The position numbers were made by a program, and so were the translations under genes. Below, piece after piece: positions 26,254-35,024 of a stretch of 64,000 nt of DNA. The notes under the pieces are model-generated. The model was given only the letters and a program-made list of their open reading frames with translations, searched no databases and was not told where the DNA came from. Every line of letters starts with the position of its first letter. The first letter of the stretch is position 1. The DNA comes from Rhizobium anhuiense (lineage in GTDB: Bacteria > Pseudomonadota > Alphaproteobacteria > Rhizobiales > Rhizobiaceae). The stretch is taken from NCBI RefSeq assembly GCF_003985145.1, contig NZ_ML133522.1, positions 310,001 to 374,000 of the forward strand, given 5' to 3'.

Positions 26254-26260
26254 CAGGACG

Positions 26261-26289
26261 AGGATCGCGGCCATGGCTGCGATCCTTTT
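26261..26289 (+). terminator. Rho-independent terminator
   Basis: The arms GGATCGC and GCGATCC pair around an inner GGCCATGGC, followed by TTTT. It starts 8 bases after the stop codon. Confidence 0.8.
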
Positions 26290-26349
26290 CCGCTTTTCGG
26301 CGGAACCTCGCTCATCCCCAGCCGTTTAGTCCGCACAGCCCGCCACTAC

Positions 26350-26402
26350 GGCGCCTCGCGTCTTCGGACGCGCAATTCTGTACGCGCAATTCTGTAGTGA
26401 TG
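26350..26402. repeat. Dispersed GCGCGTC/GACGCGC palindromic repeat, copy 2 of 3
   Basis: GGCGCCTCGCGTCTTCGGAC is followed by two copies of ACGCGCAATTCTGTA and then GTGATG. The core matches 3615-3656. The internal duplication of 15 bases is unique to this copy. It ends about 20 bases before the next start codon. Confidence 0.65.
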
Positions 26403-26422
26403 ACGGCCGAGGAACGAGCATC

Positions 26423-26836
26423 ATGCTGAAATCCATCGTTCATGAAATCATCGGCGCATCCAGGCATGAGCCGGAGCTTCCGCAATCGCTGGAGCAGTTT
26501 CGCGACAGGAAGCGGGTATTGATCATCTTCGCCGACGCGCAAGACGACCGTCCAATCATTCAGGACGAATGGCTGCGCAAGGCGCAAATGCGCCTCATCG
26601 AGGAAGACGTCGAGGTATTCACCATTGCCGGCGGCGGCGCGTTCGCGCTGTTCGATGATGACTGGGAGCTCGATGCCGACGATATTCGCGCGCGGCTGCA
26701 GGGACCGCCGGCCGGTGAGTTCGGCCTGATCCTGATTGGGCGCGACGGAACCGTCCGACTGCGGTCGAGCGAGCCGCAAACCGCGGAGGAAATTTTCGCG
26801 GCCTTCGAGACGCTGCCGAAGGAGACACCCTGGTAA
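26423..26836 (+). CDS. DUF4174 domain-containing protein
   Basis: The protein has 137 residues. The DUF4174 pattern is present: the KRVLIIFADAQDDRPIIQDE strand near residues 30-50 and GLILIGRDGTVRLRSSEP near the end. This resembles a stripped thioredoxin-like fold without catalytic cysteines. No signal peptide is obvious. The function is unknown. It is convergent with the FadR-type regulator gene. Confidence 0.88.
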   Translation: MLKSIVHEIIGASRHEPELPQSLEQFRDRKRVLIIFADAQDDRPIIQDEWLRKAQMRLIEEDVEVFTIAGGGAFALFDDDWELDADDIRARLQGPPAGEFGLILIGRDGTVRLRSSEPQTAEEIFAAFETLPKETPW

Positions 26837-26900
26837 GGCTTCAGCCTTCGGTCTGAAACGAAAGCGGGGGTGGCGAAAGCTGCGCTCCCCCTTTGCGTGT

Positions 26901-27611
26901 TCAGAGCTCGAAGGCTTCCTTGAGGCCGAGGCTCTTGCGTTCGCGCAGATCGAGGTCGGCCTCGATATGGGCGATATGATGCAGCATCAGCTGGCAGGCG
27001 CGGTCGAGTTCCTTGACTTCGATCGCCGAAATGATGTCGCCATGTTCGGAGTGGCCGCAGCTCGATGCGGTCGACTGGCCATAGAGCGCAATGACGAGGG
27101 ATGAGCGGGCAACGAGCTCCTCCATGAAGCGCTGCATGATCGCATTGCCGGATATCGCCGCCAGCGTCAGGTGAAAATCGCCCGATGCCTTGATCTCGGC
27201 TCGGCGCGCCGTCTGGCCGCGCTCGCTCATGAGGCGGCCTTCTTCCAGCAGCAGCTGTCTCAGATGGGCGATGTCACCCGGCGTGATCCGGGCGGCTGCC
27301 TCGCGCAATATGCCGGGTTCGACGAGCCGGCGGGCGGAAAAGATCTGGCGCGCCTCATCCGGCGAGGGATAGGCGACGAAAGCGCCGCGGTTCTTCTCGA
27401 CGCTGACGAGGCCTTCATAGGAGAGTGCCTGCAGGGCGGCGCGGGCAAGCGTGCGGCTGACATTGAAGAGATTGCCGACATCGCTTTCCGAAAGCTTGGT
27501 ACCGGGCGAGAGCCTGCGCTCGACGATCGCTTCGCGAATGGCATCGCGGATCTGTTGCGCGCCGGTTTCGGCGGAGTCGTCGGCCTGCTGAGCCTTGGCA
27601 GCGGATTTCAT
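26901..27611 (-). CDS. GntR/FadR-type transcriptional regulator
   Basis: The protein has 236 residues from ATG 27611. The N-terminal winged helix includes AQQIRDAIREAIVERRLSPG, TKLSESDVGNLFNVSRTLAR and LSYEGLVSVEKNRGAFVA. The C-terminal FCD ligand-binding domain spans about residues 90-225 and contains the metal-binding-type residues D and H in GDFHLTLAAISGNAIM, and later SEHGDIISAIE. It is divergent from the ABC operon starting at 27876, which it probably represses. The effector is likely the transported compound or a product of it. Confidence 0.92.
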   Translation of the reverse strand: MKSAAKAQQADDSAETGAQQIRDAIREAIVERRLSPGTKLSESDVGNLFNVSRTLARAALQALSYEGLVSVEKNRGAFVAYPSPDEARQIFSARRLVEPGILREAAARITPGDIAHLRQLLLEEGRLMSERGQTARRAEIKASGDFHLTLAAISGNAIMQRFMEELVARSSLVIALYGQSTASSCGHSEHGDIISAIEVKELDRACQLMLHHIAHIEADLDLRERKSLGLKEAFEL

Positions 27612-27875
27612 GAAATCGATTTCCTGATGGTCGGCAAACCATATCCATGTTCGCTGCAAAAGTTAAATAGAATTTGTGCTCGAAGTAGCGCCGAAATTGT
27701 ATACGATCTTTTGCACAAATTGCGCACGATAGCCTAAATCGTGAGCAGATAGCATTGTGCTTATAATTTGCCCTCGTAGGTTCCGCGCCGATAAAATCCT
27801 TATTTTGCAGTAGTTTTGTGCAGGAAACTACAATTGGCACGGCAGATGCATCGCCTTTTCCAAACAGGGGAAGGC

Positions 27876-28967
27876 ATGATGTCGAAAGCGGCAGAGATCG
27901 ATATAGTATCCGTTTCGAAGGTCTATGGCGCGACGACGGCCGTCCATGCGATCAGCCTGAAAATTCCGGCCGGCTCCTATTGCTGCTTCCTCGGCCCGTC
28001 GGGCTGCGGCAAGACCTCGACGCTGCGCATGATCGCCGGCCACGAGAGCATTTCGTCGGGCGATATTCGGCTCGGCAATGTCGTGGTCACCGACTTTCCG
28101 CCGGCCAGGCGTGGCACGGCGATGATGTTCCAGTCCTACGCGCTGTTCCCGCATCTCGACCTGATCGACAACGTCGCCTTCAGCCTGAAGATGAAAGGCG
28201 TCGACAAGCAGGAGCGGCGGGCGAAGGCGCGCGAGATGCTCAAACTGATGCAGATGGAGGCCTATGCCAGCAGGCGTCCGGCCCAGCTTTCCGGCGGCCA
28301 GCAACAGCGCGTGGCGCTGGCGCGCGCGCTGATCACCGATCCGGAAGCGCTGCTGCTCGATGAGCCGTTGTCGGCGCTCGATCCGTTCCTGAAGATCCGC
28401 ATGCGCGCCGAACTGAAGAAGCTGCAGAAGTCGCTCGGCATCACCTTCGTGCACGTCACCCACAGCCAGGAAGAGGCGATGGCGCTCGCCGATGTCATCG
28501 TCATCATGAATGACGGCCGGATCGAGCAGGCCGCAGCACCCCGCGAGGTCTTCGAACGGCCGGCGACGGCCTTCGTCGCGCGCTTCATGGGCGATCACAA
28601 TGTGCTGTCCGGCCAGGTGACATCGAGCGAAAACGGGGTGCTGGTCATGACGGTGCCGGAGGGGCAGAGCTTTTCCGTGCGCGGGACGGGCAGGGAGGTC
28701 GGCGAGCGCGTCGATATCGGCATCCGCACCGATCGCGTGCGCCTGCAGGTGGCGACCGAATGGACGCTCGGCTTCAACGGCATCGTCTCCAACATCGAAT
28801 ATCGCGGCTCTTCCGTGAAGATCACCGTTATCGGCGCCGGCAGCGACGATTTCACCGTCATATCAGACGACGGCGACTATTTCGCCCGGCCGGTCGCCGT
28901 CGGCGACACCGTCGCGCTCAGCTGGGCGCTCGAGGATGCCGTGCTTCTCGGCCGCTCCTCGGCGTGA
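27876..28967 (+). CDS. ABC transporter ATP-binding protein (PotA-type)
   Basis: The protein has 363 residues. It has Walker A GPSGCGKT (residues 40-47), the signature [15 protein letters not shown], Walker [13 protein letters not shown] and a C-terminal TOBE-type regulatory domain, as in PotA/FbpC importers. ATG 27879 is an equally possible start. It is the first gene of an operon with a binding protein, two permeases, a racemase-like and a flavin-reductase-like gene. It powers the uptake of an unidentified small nitrogen compound. Confidence 0.92.
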   Translation: MMSKAAEIDIVSVSKVYGATTAVHAISLKIPAGSYCCFLGPSGCGKTSTLRMIAGHESISSGDIRLGNVVVTDFPPARRGTAMMFQSYALFPHLDLIDNVAFSLKMKGVDKQERRAKAREMLKLMQMEAYASRRPAQLSGGQQQRVALARALITDPEALLLDEPLSALDPFLKIRMRAELKKLQKSLGITFVHVTHSQEEAMALADVIVIMNDGRIEQAAAPREVFERPATAFVARFMGDHNVLSGQVTSSENGVLVMTVPEGQSFSVRGTGREVGERVDIGIRTDRVRLQVATEWTLGFNGIVSNIEYRGSSVKITVIGAGSDDFTVISDDGDYFARPVAVGDTVALSWALEDAVLLGRSSA

Positions 28968-29020
28968 GCCATCACCATCAAGAACCATGAACCTTCCATA
29001 TCAAGAAAAGGGGAACTGAC

Positions 29021-30319
29021 ATGACGACTGAAACGACATCGACCAAGGCGGAGAAGGGTCTGTCCCGCCGCACACTGCTGAAGACGGGCGCTGCCGCCGT
29101 CGGCGCCATCGCCGGCTCCGGCGCCATCACCGGCTTTCCGACAATCTGGGCGCAGACGAACATCACGCTTCGCCAGTTCGGCACCGGCGTTTCCAACATC
29201 AACGCCATCGCCGAGAAGTGCAAAGCCGATCTCGGCATCACGCTGGAGATGACGGCGACCGATTCCGACGCCGCCGCCCAGCGCGCCGTCACCCAGCCCG
29301 ACAGCTACGACATTGCCGATATCGAATACTGGATCGCCAAGAAGGTGTTCCCGACAGGCGTCCTGCAGCCGATGGACGTCAAGAAGCTGAAATATTACGA
29401 CAAGATCGTGCCGCTGTTCATCAACGGCAAGCTGAAGCCGGAAAGCGTCATCGCCCAGGGCACGGCGCCGCACACGGTCGGCTTCGTCGAGGCTCCGGGC
29501 GCCAAGACCTTTGCCAAGGAACCGACGCAGTGGATGACGATGGTTCCGACCATCTACAATGCCGATACGCTCGGCATCCGCCCCGATCTCGTCGGCCGCG
29601 ATATTTCGAGCTGGGCCGACATCATGGATCCGAAGTTCAAGGGCAAGACCTCGATCCTCAACATCCCGTCGATCGGTATCATGGATGCTGCGATGATCAT
29701 GGAGGCTATGGGCAACATCAAGTATGCCGACAAGGGCAACATGACCAAGGAAGAGATCGACAAGACGATCGAATTCCTCATCAAGGCTAAGGGCGACGGC
29801 CAGTTCCGCGCCTTCTGGAAGAGCTTCGACGAATCGGTCAACCTGATGGCATCGGGTGAAGTGGTCATCCAGTCCATGTGGTCGCCGGCCGTCGCCGCCG
29901 TCCGCTCCAAGGGTATCGCCTGCAAGTATCAGCCGCTCAAGGAAGGCTACCGCGCATGGGGCGGCGGCCTCGGCCTTGCCTCGCACCTCAAGGGCGCGCA
30001 GCTCGATGCGGCTTACGAATATATCAACTGGTACACGTCGGGCTGGGTCGGCGGCTACCTCAACCGCCAGGGCTACTATTCCGCCTGCATGGAAACGGCC
30101 AAGAACTTCATGACAGCCGACGAATGGGGCTACTGGATCGAGGGCAAGCCGGCGCAGGGCGATATCCTGTCGCCTGAAGGCAAGGTCATGGAAAAGGCCG
30201 GCGCCGTTCGCGACGGCGGAGCCTTCGAAGCCCGCATGGGCGCGGTCGCCTGCTGGAACTCCGTCATGGACGAGGACCGCTACATGGTCCGCCGCTGGAA
30301 CGAGTTCATCGCTGCGTAA
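29021..30319 (+). CDS. ABC substrate-binding protein (PotD/F-type, Tat signal)
   Basis: The protein has 432 residues. The N-terminus contains SRRTLLKTGAAAVGAIAGSG, a twin-arginine signal, so it is likely exported folded. The mature protein matches the spermidine/putrescine binding family, with ITLRQFGTGVSNINAI, WGGGLGLASHLKGAQLDAAY and INWYTSGWVGGYLNRQGYYS. The ligand pocket cannot be read with certainty; the distal operon genes point to a cyclic amide or related compound rather than a plain polyamine (inference). The gap after this gene is filled with stable hairpins. Confidence 0.9.
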   Translation: MTTETTSTKAEKGLSRRTLLKTGAAAVGAIAGSGAITGFPTIWAQTNITLRQFGTGVSNINAIAEKCKADLGITLEMTATDSDAAAQRAVTQPDSYDIADIEYWIAKKVFPTGVLQPMDVKKLKYYDKIVPLFINGKLKPESVIAQGTAPHTVGFVEAPGAKTFAKEPTQWMTMVPTIYNADTLGIRPDLVGRDISSWADIMDPKFKGKTSILNIPSIGIMDAAMIMEAMGNIKYADKGNMTKEEIDKTIEFLIKAKGDGQFRAFWKSFDESVNLMASGEVVIQSMWSPAVAAVRSKGIACKYQPLKEGYRAWGGGLGLASHLKGAQLDAAYEYINWYTSGWVGGYLNRQGYYSACMETAKNFMTADEWGYWIEGKPAQGDILSPEGKVMEKAGAVRDGGAFEARMGAVACWNSVMDEDRYMVRRWNEFIAA

Positions 30320-30334
30320 TGCGATTGCCGTTTT

Positions 30335-30425
30335 CCCCTCCTCAACCCTCCCCACAAGGGGGAGGGAGTCCGGAGGCGGTGCGGCAGAGAACTCCCTCCC
30401 CCTTGTGGGGAGGGTTGGGGAGGGG
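30335..30425. repeat. Long inverted repeat after the binding-protein gene
   Basis: Two 35-base arms (30335-30369 and 30391-30425) pair with one mismatch around a 21-base loop. Each arm has the inner sequence CCCTCCCCACAAGGGGGAGG, itself a partial palindrome. It starts 15 bases after the stop codon. It would form a very stable RNA structure. Confidence 0.85.
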
Positions 30426-30480
30426 TCCTTTGAGCCCTCCCTGTCGGAAAGCAGGTGGCCCGGACGCCGCCGCGATTCTC

Positions 30481-30524
30481 TTCTCCCCCAGCGGGGAGAA
30501 GGTGCCGGCAGGCGGATGAGGGGG
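30481..30524 (+). repeat. REP-like element TTCTCCCC...GGGGAGAAGGTGCCGGC, copy 1 of 3
   Basis: The hairpin (TTCTCCCC and GGGGAGAA) is followed by GGTGCCGGCAGGCGGATGAG and GGG. Copies occur at 43862-43908 (inverted) and 57757-57801, each between genes of a transport or catabolic operon. Confidence 0.8.
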
Positions 30525-30573
30525 TGGCACGCACCTTCGTTCCACTTGACGTAATCAGAACGGAGAACCGGAT

Positions 30574-31488
30574 ATGGCGACCATCGCAGCGGAAACGGAG
30601 GAGGACGGTCAGGGCGCGCGCGGCGGGCGTGGACTGAGGCTCTCCCCATCGGCGATATCCTATCTCCAGGCGACGCCGCTGTTCGCCATTCTCGGCTTCT
30701 TCTTCCTGCTGCCGATCGCCATGATCGCGGTCGTCAGCTTCTGGGACTACGATTTCGCCGGTCTCTACCCCGATTTCCTCACCATGAACTATACCGACAC
30801 GCTCGGTTCGTGGGTGACGTGGAAGACCTATCTCAACACGTTGAAATTCACCGCGATCGTCTGGTCGCTGACGCTCGTCATCGGCTTCTGGGTCGCCTAT
30901 TTCCTGGCCTTCCACATCCGCAAGACCTCAACGCAGATGATCCTCTTCCTCGTCTGCACCGTGCCGTTCATGACGTCGAACATCATCCGGATGATCTCGT
31001 GGATCCCGGTGCTCGGGCGCAACGGCCTGGTCAATTCGGCGCTGATCAAAATGGGCATCATTCCGCAGCCGATCGAATGGCTGCTCTATTCCGATTTCGC
31101 CGTCGTGCTCGCCATGGTGCATCTCTATACGCTGTTCATGGTGACGCCGATCTTCAACACGCTGATGCGCATCGACCGGTCGCTGTTCGAGGCGGCGCGC
31201 GATGCCGGTGCGTCGGGCTGGCAGATATTGTGGAACGTCGTCATTCCGCTCGCCAAGCCCGGCATGGCGATCGGCACGATCTTCGTCGTGACGCTCGTCA
31301 TGGCCGACTTTTCGACGGTTCAGGTGATGTCCGGCGGCCAGAGCGCCTCGGTGGCGCTGATGATGAAGAACCAGATGTCGCTGCTGCAATATCCGGCAGC
31401 GGCCGCCAATGCCGTGGTGCTGCTCGCCGTCGTGCTCCTGATGGTCGCGGCCATCCTGCGCGTCGTCGACATCCGCAAGGAGCTTTGA
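30574..31488 (+). CDS. ABC transporter permease (PotB-type)
   Basis: The protein has 304 residues and about six membrane segments, the first at residues 30-52 (ATPLFAILGFFFLLPIAMIA). The permease EAA loop that contacts the ATPase reads EAARDAGASGWQILWNVVIP. It pairs with the next gene's product to form the channel. The start follows the repeat-filled gap. Only 1 base separates it from the next gene. Confidence 0.92.
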   Translation: MATIAAETEEDGQGARGGRGLRLSPSAISYLQATPLFAILGFFFLLPIAMIAVVSFWDYDFAGLYPDFLTMNYTDTLGSWVTWKTYLNTLKFTAIVWSLTLVIGFWVAYFLAFHIRKTSTQMILFLVCTVPFMTSNIIRMISWIPVLGRNGLVNSALIKMGIIPQPIEWLLYSDFAVVLAMVHLYTLFMVTPIFNTLMRIDRSLFEAARDAGASGWQILWNVVIPLAKPGMAIGTIFVVTLVMADFSTVQVMSGGQSASVALMMKNQMSLLQYPAAAANAVVLLAVVLLMVAAILRVVDIRKEL

Positions 31489-31489
31489 G

Positions 31490-32311
31490 ATGAACCACGA
31501 AAAACGCGGCCTGCAATTCTATCTGCTGGCGATCTTCTTCATCATCTTCGTACTGTTTCTCTACGGCCCGCTTTCGGCGATCCTGATCCTCTCCTTCCAG
31601 GGACCGGACGGCGGCCTGACCTTCCCGATGAACGGCGTTTCCACCCATTGGTTCTTCAACCTGTTCGAGAAGCAGGCGGTCGGCGATTTCGGCGCCTCGT
31701 TCCGCCGTTCCTTCACCCTCGGGCTGATGGTGATGGCGGTGACGGTCGTCGTGTCGCTGCTTGCCGGGCTTGCCTTCCGCCGCCGCTTCCGCGGTTCGAC
31801 CGCGCTGTTTTACGCCACGGTCGCAAGCCTCGTCGTGCCGTCGATCATCATCTCGCTCGGCATCGGCGTGGTCTTCCAGCAGGGAGGGCTGAAGCCCGCC
31901 TGGTATTCGTCGGCCTTCGGCGCGCATCTCACCTGGACGCTGCCCTTCGGCGTGCTGATCATGTTTGCCGTCTTCAACCGTTTCTCGCCGGCTTACGAAG
32001 AGGCGGCGCGCGATCTCGGCGCCAGCTCCTGGCAGACGTTCCGCCATGTCGTGCTGCCGATGATCGCGCCAAGCCTGATCGGCGTCGGCTTGTTCGGCTT
32101 CACGCTCTCCTATGACGAATTTGCCCGCACGCTGATGACCTCAGGCAGCTACAACACCTTGCCGCTCGAAATCTACGGCATGACGACCAACGTCACGACG
32201 CCGGTGCTCTATGCGCTCGGCACGGTGACGACGCTGTTTTCCTTCACCATCATACTCATCGCCCTTGGCATCATGATGATGCTCAGCCGGCGGCAGGCAA
32301 AGATAAACTGA
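31490..32311 (+). CDS. ABC transporter permease (PotC-type)
   Basis: The protein has 273 residues and six membrane segments, beginning LQFYLLAIFFIIFVLFLYGP. The EAA loop reads YEEAARDLGASSWQTFRHVV. It belongs to the same importer as the preceding genes. The racemase-like gene starts 1 base after its stop, so the genes are tightly co-translated. Confidence 0.92.
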   Translation: MNHEKRGLQFYLLAIFFIIFVLFLYGPLSAILILSFQGPDGGLTFPMNGVSTHWFFNLFEKQAVGDFGASFRRSFTLGLMVMAVTVVVSLLAGLAFRRRFRGSTALFYATVASLVVPSIIISLGIGVVFQQGGLKPAWYSSAFGAHLTWTLPFGVLIMFAVFNRFSPAYEEAARDLGASSWQTFRHVVLPMIAPSLIGVGLFGFTLSYDEFARTLMTSGSYNTLPLEIYGMTTNVTTPVLYALGTVTTLFSFTIILIALGIMMMLSRRQAKIN

Positions 32312-32312
32312 T

Positions 32313-33056
32313 ATGCGCATCCTCATCGTCAATCCGAACACAACGGCCTCCATGACCGAGAAGGCCGCGACCGCCGCGCGTGCGGTGGCAGCCTCCGGCA
32401 CGGAGATCATCGCCGCGACGTCGCGCATGGGGCCGGTTTCCATCGAGGGACATTACGACGGCGCGCTGGCGATCCCCGGTCTGCTCTCTGAACTCCAGGA
32501 GCGGCAGGCGGTCGGCTATGACGCGGCTGTGATCGCCTGCTTCGACGATACCGGGCTCGAAGCGGCACGGAGCTTTGCCGATGTGCCGATCCTCGGGCTT
32601 TGCGAATCCGCCGTGGTGACGGCAGGATTCCTGGCGCAGCGCTTCACCGTGGTGACGACGCTGGAGCGCTCGCGGGTGCTGATCGACAATCTCGTGCGCC
32701 GCTACGGCATGGGCGAGCGCGCCAAGGTGCGGGCCTCCGACATCCCGGTGCTGGAGCTGGAAGATGCGGCCTCGGGCGCAATCGGCAAGCTCAGGGCCGA
32801 GATCGAGCGGGCGCTTTCAGAGGACGGCGCCGAGGCGATCGTGCTCGGCTGCGCCGGCATGACCGATCTGGCGCGCGAGCTGCAGGAGATCTACGGCGTG
32901 CCGGTCGTCGACGGCGTTGCGGCCGCCGTCAAGCAGGCCGAGGCGCTGGTGTCGCTCGGGCTTTCCACCAGCAAGCGCGGCTCCTATGCCTCGCCGCTGC
33001 CGAAACCCTTCAGCGGGGCGATGAGCGGTTTTGCGCCAGTCCGGAAAGCCGGCTGA
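32313..33056 (+). CDS. Asp/Glu/hydantoin racemase family protein
   Basis: The protein has 247 residues. It begins MRILIVNPNTTASMTEKAAT, as in hydantoin racemases. Both catalytic cysteines are in the expected places: VIACFDDTGLEAAR (first half) and IVLGCAGMTDLAREL (second half). This matches hydantoin racemase better than aspartate racemase, so it may interconvert stereoisomers of a 5-substituted hydantoin or a related compound. It lies inside a polyamine-type ABC operon, which suggests the imported substrate is chiral. Confidence 0.88.
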   Translation: MRILIVNPNTTASMTEKAATAARAVAASGTEIIAATSRMGPVSIEGHYDGALAIPGLLSELQERQAVGYDAAVIACFDDTGLEAARSFADVPILGLCESAVVTAGFLAQRFTVVTTLERSRVLIDNLVRRYGMGERAKVRASDIPVLELEDAASGAIGKLRAEIERALSEDGAEAIVLGCAGMTDLARELQEIYGVPVVDGVAAAVKQAEALVSLGLSTSKRGSYASPLPKPFSGAMSGFAPVRKAG

Positions 33057-33059
33057 GCC

Positions 33060-33671
33060 ATGTCCGTTTCCTTCGATTTCAAACAGCTCAGCGAGCGCGA
33101 ACGCTACAAGCTGATGATCGGCACGATCATCCCGCGGCCGATCGCGCTGGTGACGACGGTGGATGAGGACGGCCGGATCAACGCCGCGCCCTTCAGCTTC
33201 TTCAACTGCCTTTCTGCCGATCCGCCGATCCTTGCGATCGGGGTCGAGAACAATGCCGACATGTCGTTCAAGGACACGGGCCACAATATCCGCATGACCG
33301 AGGTGTTCACGGTCAATATCGTCTCCTTCGCCATCGCCGAGGCGATGCATGTCTGCGGCGCCAAATATCCGCGCGGCGTCGACGAGCTGAAGCAGGCGGG
33401 GCTGACGGCGATGCCGGGCGAGAAGGTCGCTTCGCCCTTCATCGCCGAGGCGCCGGCCGCCTTCGAATGCCGGCGGCATGTGACGCTGGAACTCGGCCGC
33501 TCGCGGCAGATCGTCATGGGTGAGATCGTCTATGCGCATTACCGCGACGGGGTCGTCGATCCGCAAAGGCTGCATGTCGATCCGGCAGCGGTCGATGCGA
33601 TTGCAAGGCTCGGCGGCGATACCTGCGCCACCATCCGCGACCGTTTCGAGATGCTGACGCCGAAGCTCTGA
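33060..33671 (+). CDS. Flavin reductase-like (FMN-binding split barrel) protein
   Basis: The protein has 203 residues. It matches the flavin-reductase domain family: LMIGTIIPRPIALVTTVDED, NAAPFSFFNCLSADPPILAI, then KDTGHNIRMTEVFTVNIVS. Members bind FMN and either supply reduced flavin to monooxygenases or act on other substrates. No monooxygenase gene is adjacent. It starts 3 bases after the racemase stop and closes the operon. Confidence 0.9.
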   Translation: MSVSFDFKQLSERERYKLMIGTIIPRPIALVTTVDEDGRINAAPFSFFNCLSADPPILAIGVENNADMSFKDTGHNIRMTEVFTVNIVSFAIAEAMHVCGAKYPRGVDELKQAGLTAMPGEKVASPFIAEAPAAFECRRHVTLELGRSRQIVMGEIVYAHYRDGVVDPQRLHVDPAAVDAIARLGGDTCATIRDRFEMLTPKL

Positions 33672-33767
33672 CGGGTGCGATAGGCCATAGGCCCAAGTTT
33701 TGCTTTACTTTTTCGGCTCCCGCGCGAATGGTCTGCACGGATTATCGCGGCAGAGGAGCGCTTACCC

Positions 33768-34265
33768 ATGACAATCGAGAACGATCTCAGCCGGATCGCG
33801 GAGCAGGAGAAAGCGCTGAGCTTCGACGCTTTCGACCTGACGACGGCATGGCAGCTCGGCAAGCTCCTGCAGGAACTCGCCACCGAGCGCGGCCTCGGCA
33901 TCGCGATCGATGTGACCTTGCATTCGATGCCGGTGTTTTACGCGGCACTCCCTGGCGTGACGCCCGATAACGTCAATTGGGTCCGCCGCAAGCGCAACAT
34001 GGTGTTGCGCTATTTCCGCAGCAGCTATGCCTCCGGCCTGAAGTTGCAGAAGGACGGCAAGACGGTCGAAGACAATGGGCTTGATGGCGCCGACTATGCG
34101 CCGCATGGCGGCAGTTTTCCGATCAACGTCAAGGGCACCGGTTGCATCGGCGCCGTCACTGTCTCCGGCCTGCCGCAGCGCGACGACCACAATCTCGCGG
34201 TCGAGGCACTGGCGCTGATGCTGGCGAAGGATCTGGATACGTTGCGGCTTGCCCCGCCGCTCTGA
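33768..34265 (+). CDS. UPF0303 / heme-degrading-domain (HbpS-like) protein
   Basis: The protein has 165 residues, beginning MTIENDLSRIAEQEKALSFD. The DUF336/HbpS-type pattern includes LGIAIDVTLHSMPVFYAALP, NWVRRKRNMVLRYFRSSY and NVKGTGCIGAVTVSGLPQRD. Members form octamers and some bind heme. No signal peptide is present, so it is cytoplasmic. It may follow the same transcript as the upstream operon after a 96-base gap, but looks separate. Confidence 0.9.
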   Translation: MTIENDLSRIAEQEKALSFDAFDLTTAWQLGKLLQELATERGLGIAIDVTLHSMPVFYAALPGVTPDNVNWVRRKRNMVLRYFRSSYASGLKLQKDGKTVEDNGLDGADYAPHGGSFPINVKGTGCIGAVTVSGLPQRDDHNLAVEALALMLAKDLDTLRLAPPL

Positions 34266-34397
34266 TGCGACCTTTCCTGCCGTAATTTTGACAGAAAAAA
34301 GCCATGAAAACTGCAAAATCGTGTCGCCGCTCCGGTGACGCGGCCCTATCCTGCGGCTAAGCTGCGGCATCGCACTCCTATTTTACCCCGGGACGCC

Positions 34398-35021
34398 ATG
34401 ATCCGCTTGTTTCTTGCGCTTGCCGCCATTGTCGGCTTCGGCCTTTTCCTTGCCTCCTGCAACACGCTGTCCAAGGAGGAATGCGTCGCCGCCGACTGGC
34501 GGGTGATCGGTGAGAGTGACGGGGCGGCGGGCTACGAGCCGCAGCAGCGTTTCGCCGCCCATGCGAAATCCTGCGAACGGGTCAAGATCATCCCCGATCA
34601 GTCGATCTGGTTCCAGGGCTATCAAGCGGGCCTGGTGCGCTACTGCACGCCGCTCAGCGGGCTTTCACGCGGCCAGGCGGGCAGCGGCTATGCCAATGTC
34701 TGCCCACCGGAAGCCGCGCCGGGGTTCCTGCGCGGCTTCAACCTCGGCAGCAAGCAGCACGGGCTGCAGGAACGCCTCAACTCGATGCAGAACGACTATA
34801 GCTCCAAGGAGATGAGCATTGACGAGCTTTCCGACAAACTGAAGGACGCCAAGGATGGCGACCGCTCGGAACTGCGCCGGCGGATCGAGGATCTGGAAGA
34901 CGACATGCACGACATCCGCCGCGACCAGCGCGACGTGCAGGACGATCTCGACCGCGTCAACGAGGATGTCGAATGGTTCCAGCGCAACCCGAGCGCCGAA
35001 CTGCCGGCGCCGGGTTACTGA
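34398..35021 (+). CDS. DUF2799 lipoprotein with coiled coil
   Basis: The protein has 207 residues. The signal peptide MIRLFLALAAIVGFGLFLAS ends at the lipobox Cys. The DUF2799 segment (LSKEECVAADWRVIGESDGA, WFQGYQAGLVRYCTPLSGLS) follows. From residue 130 on there is a highly charged coiled coil (LSDKLKDAKDGDRSELRRRI, DDMHDIRRDQRDVQDDLDRV). It is probably anchored in a membrane facing the periplasm. The function is unknown. It is convergent with the epimerase gene, with only 3 bases between stops. Confidence 0.85.
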   Translation: MIRLFLALAAIVGFGLFLASCNTLSKEECVAADWRVIGESDGAAGYEPQQRFAAHAKSCERVKIIPDQSIWFQGYQAGLVRYCTPLSGLSRGQAGSGYANVCPPEAAPGFLRGFNLGSKQHGLQERLNSMQNDYSSKEMSIDELSDKLKDAKDGDRSELRRRIEDLEDDMHDIRRDQRDVQDDLDRVNEDVEWFQRNPSAELPAPGY

Positions 35022-35024
35022 AGC

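Noticed and set aside
28877..30649. A 590-codon open frame on the minus strand
   Set aside because: It is antisense to the binding-protein gene and runs through the inverted repeat at 30335-30425, where a coding sequence is very unlikely.
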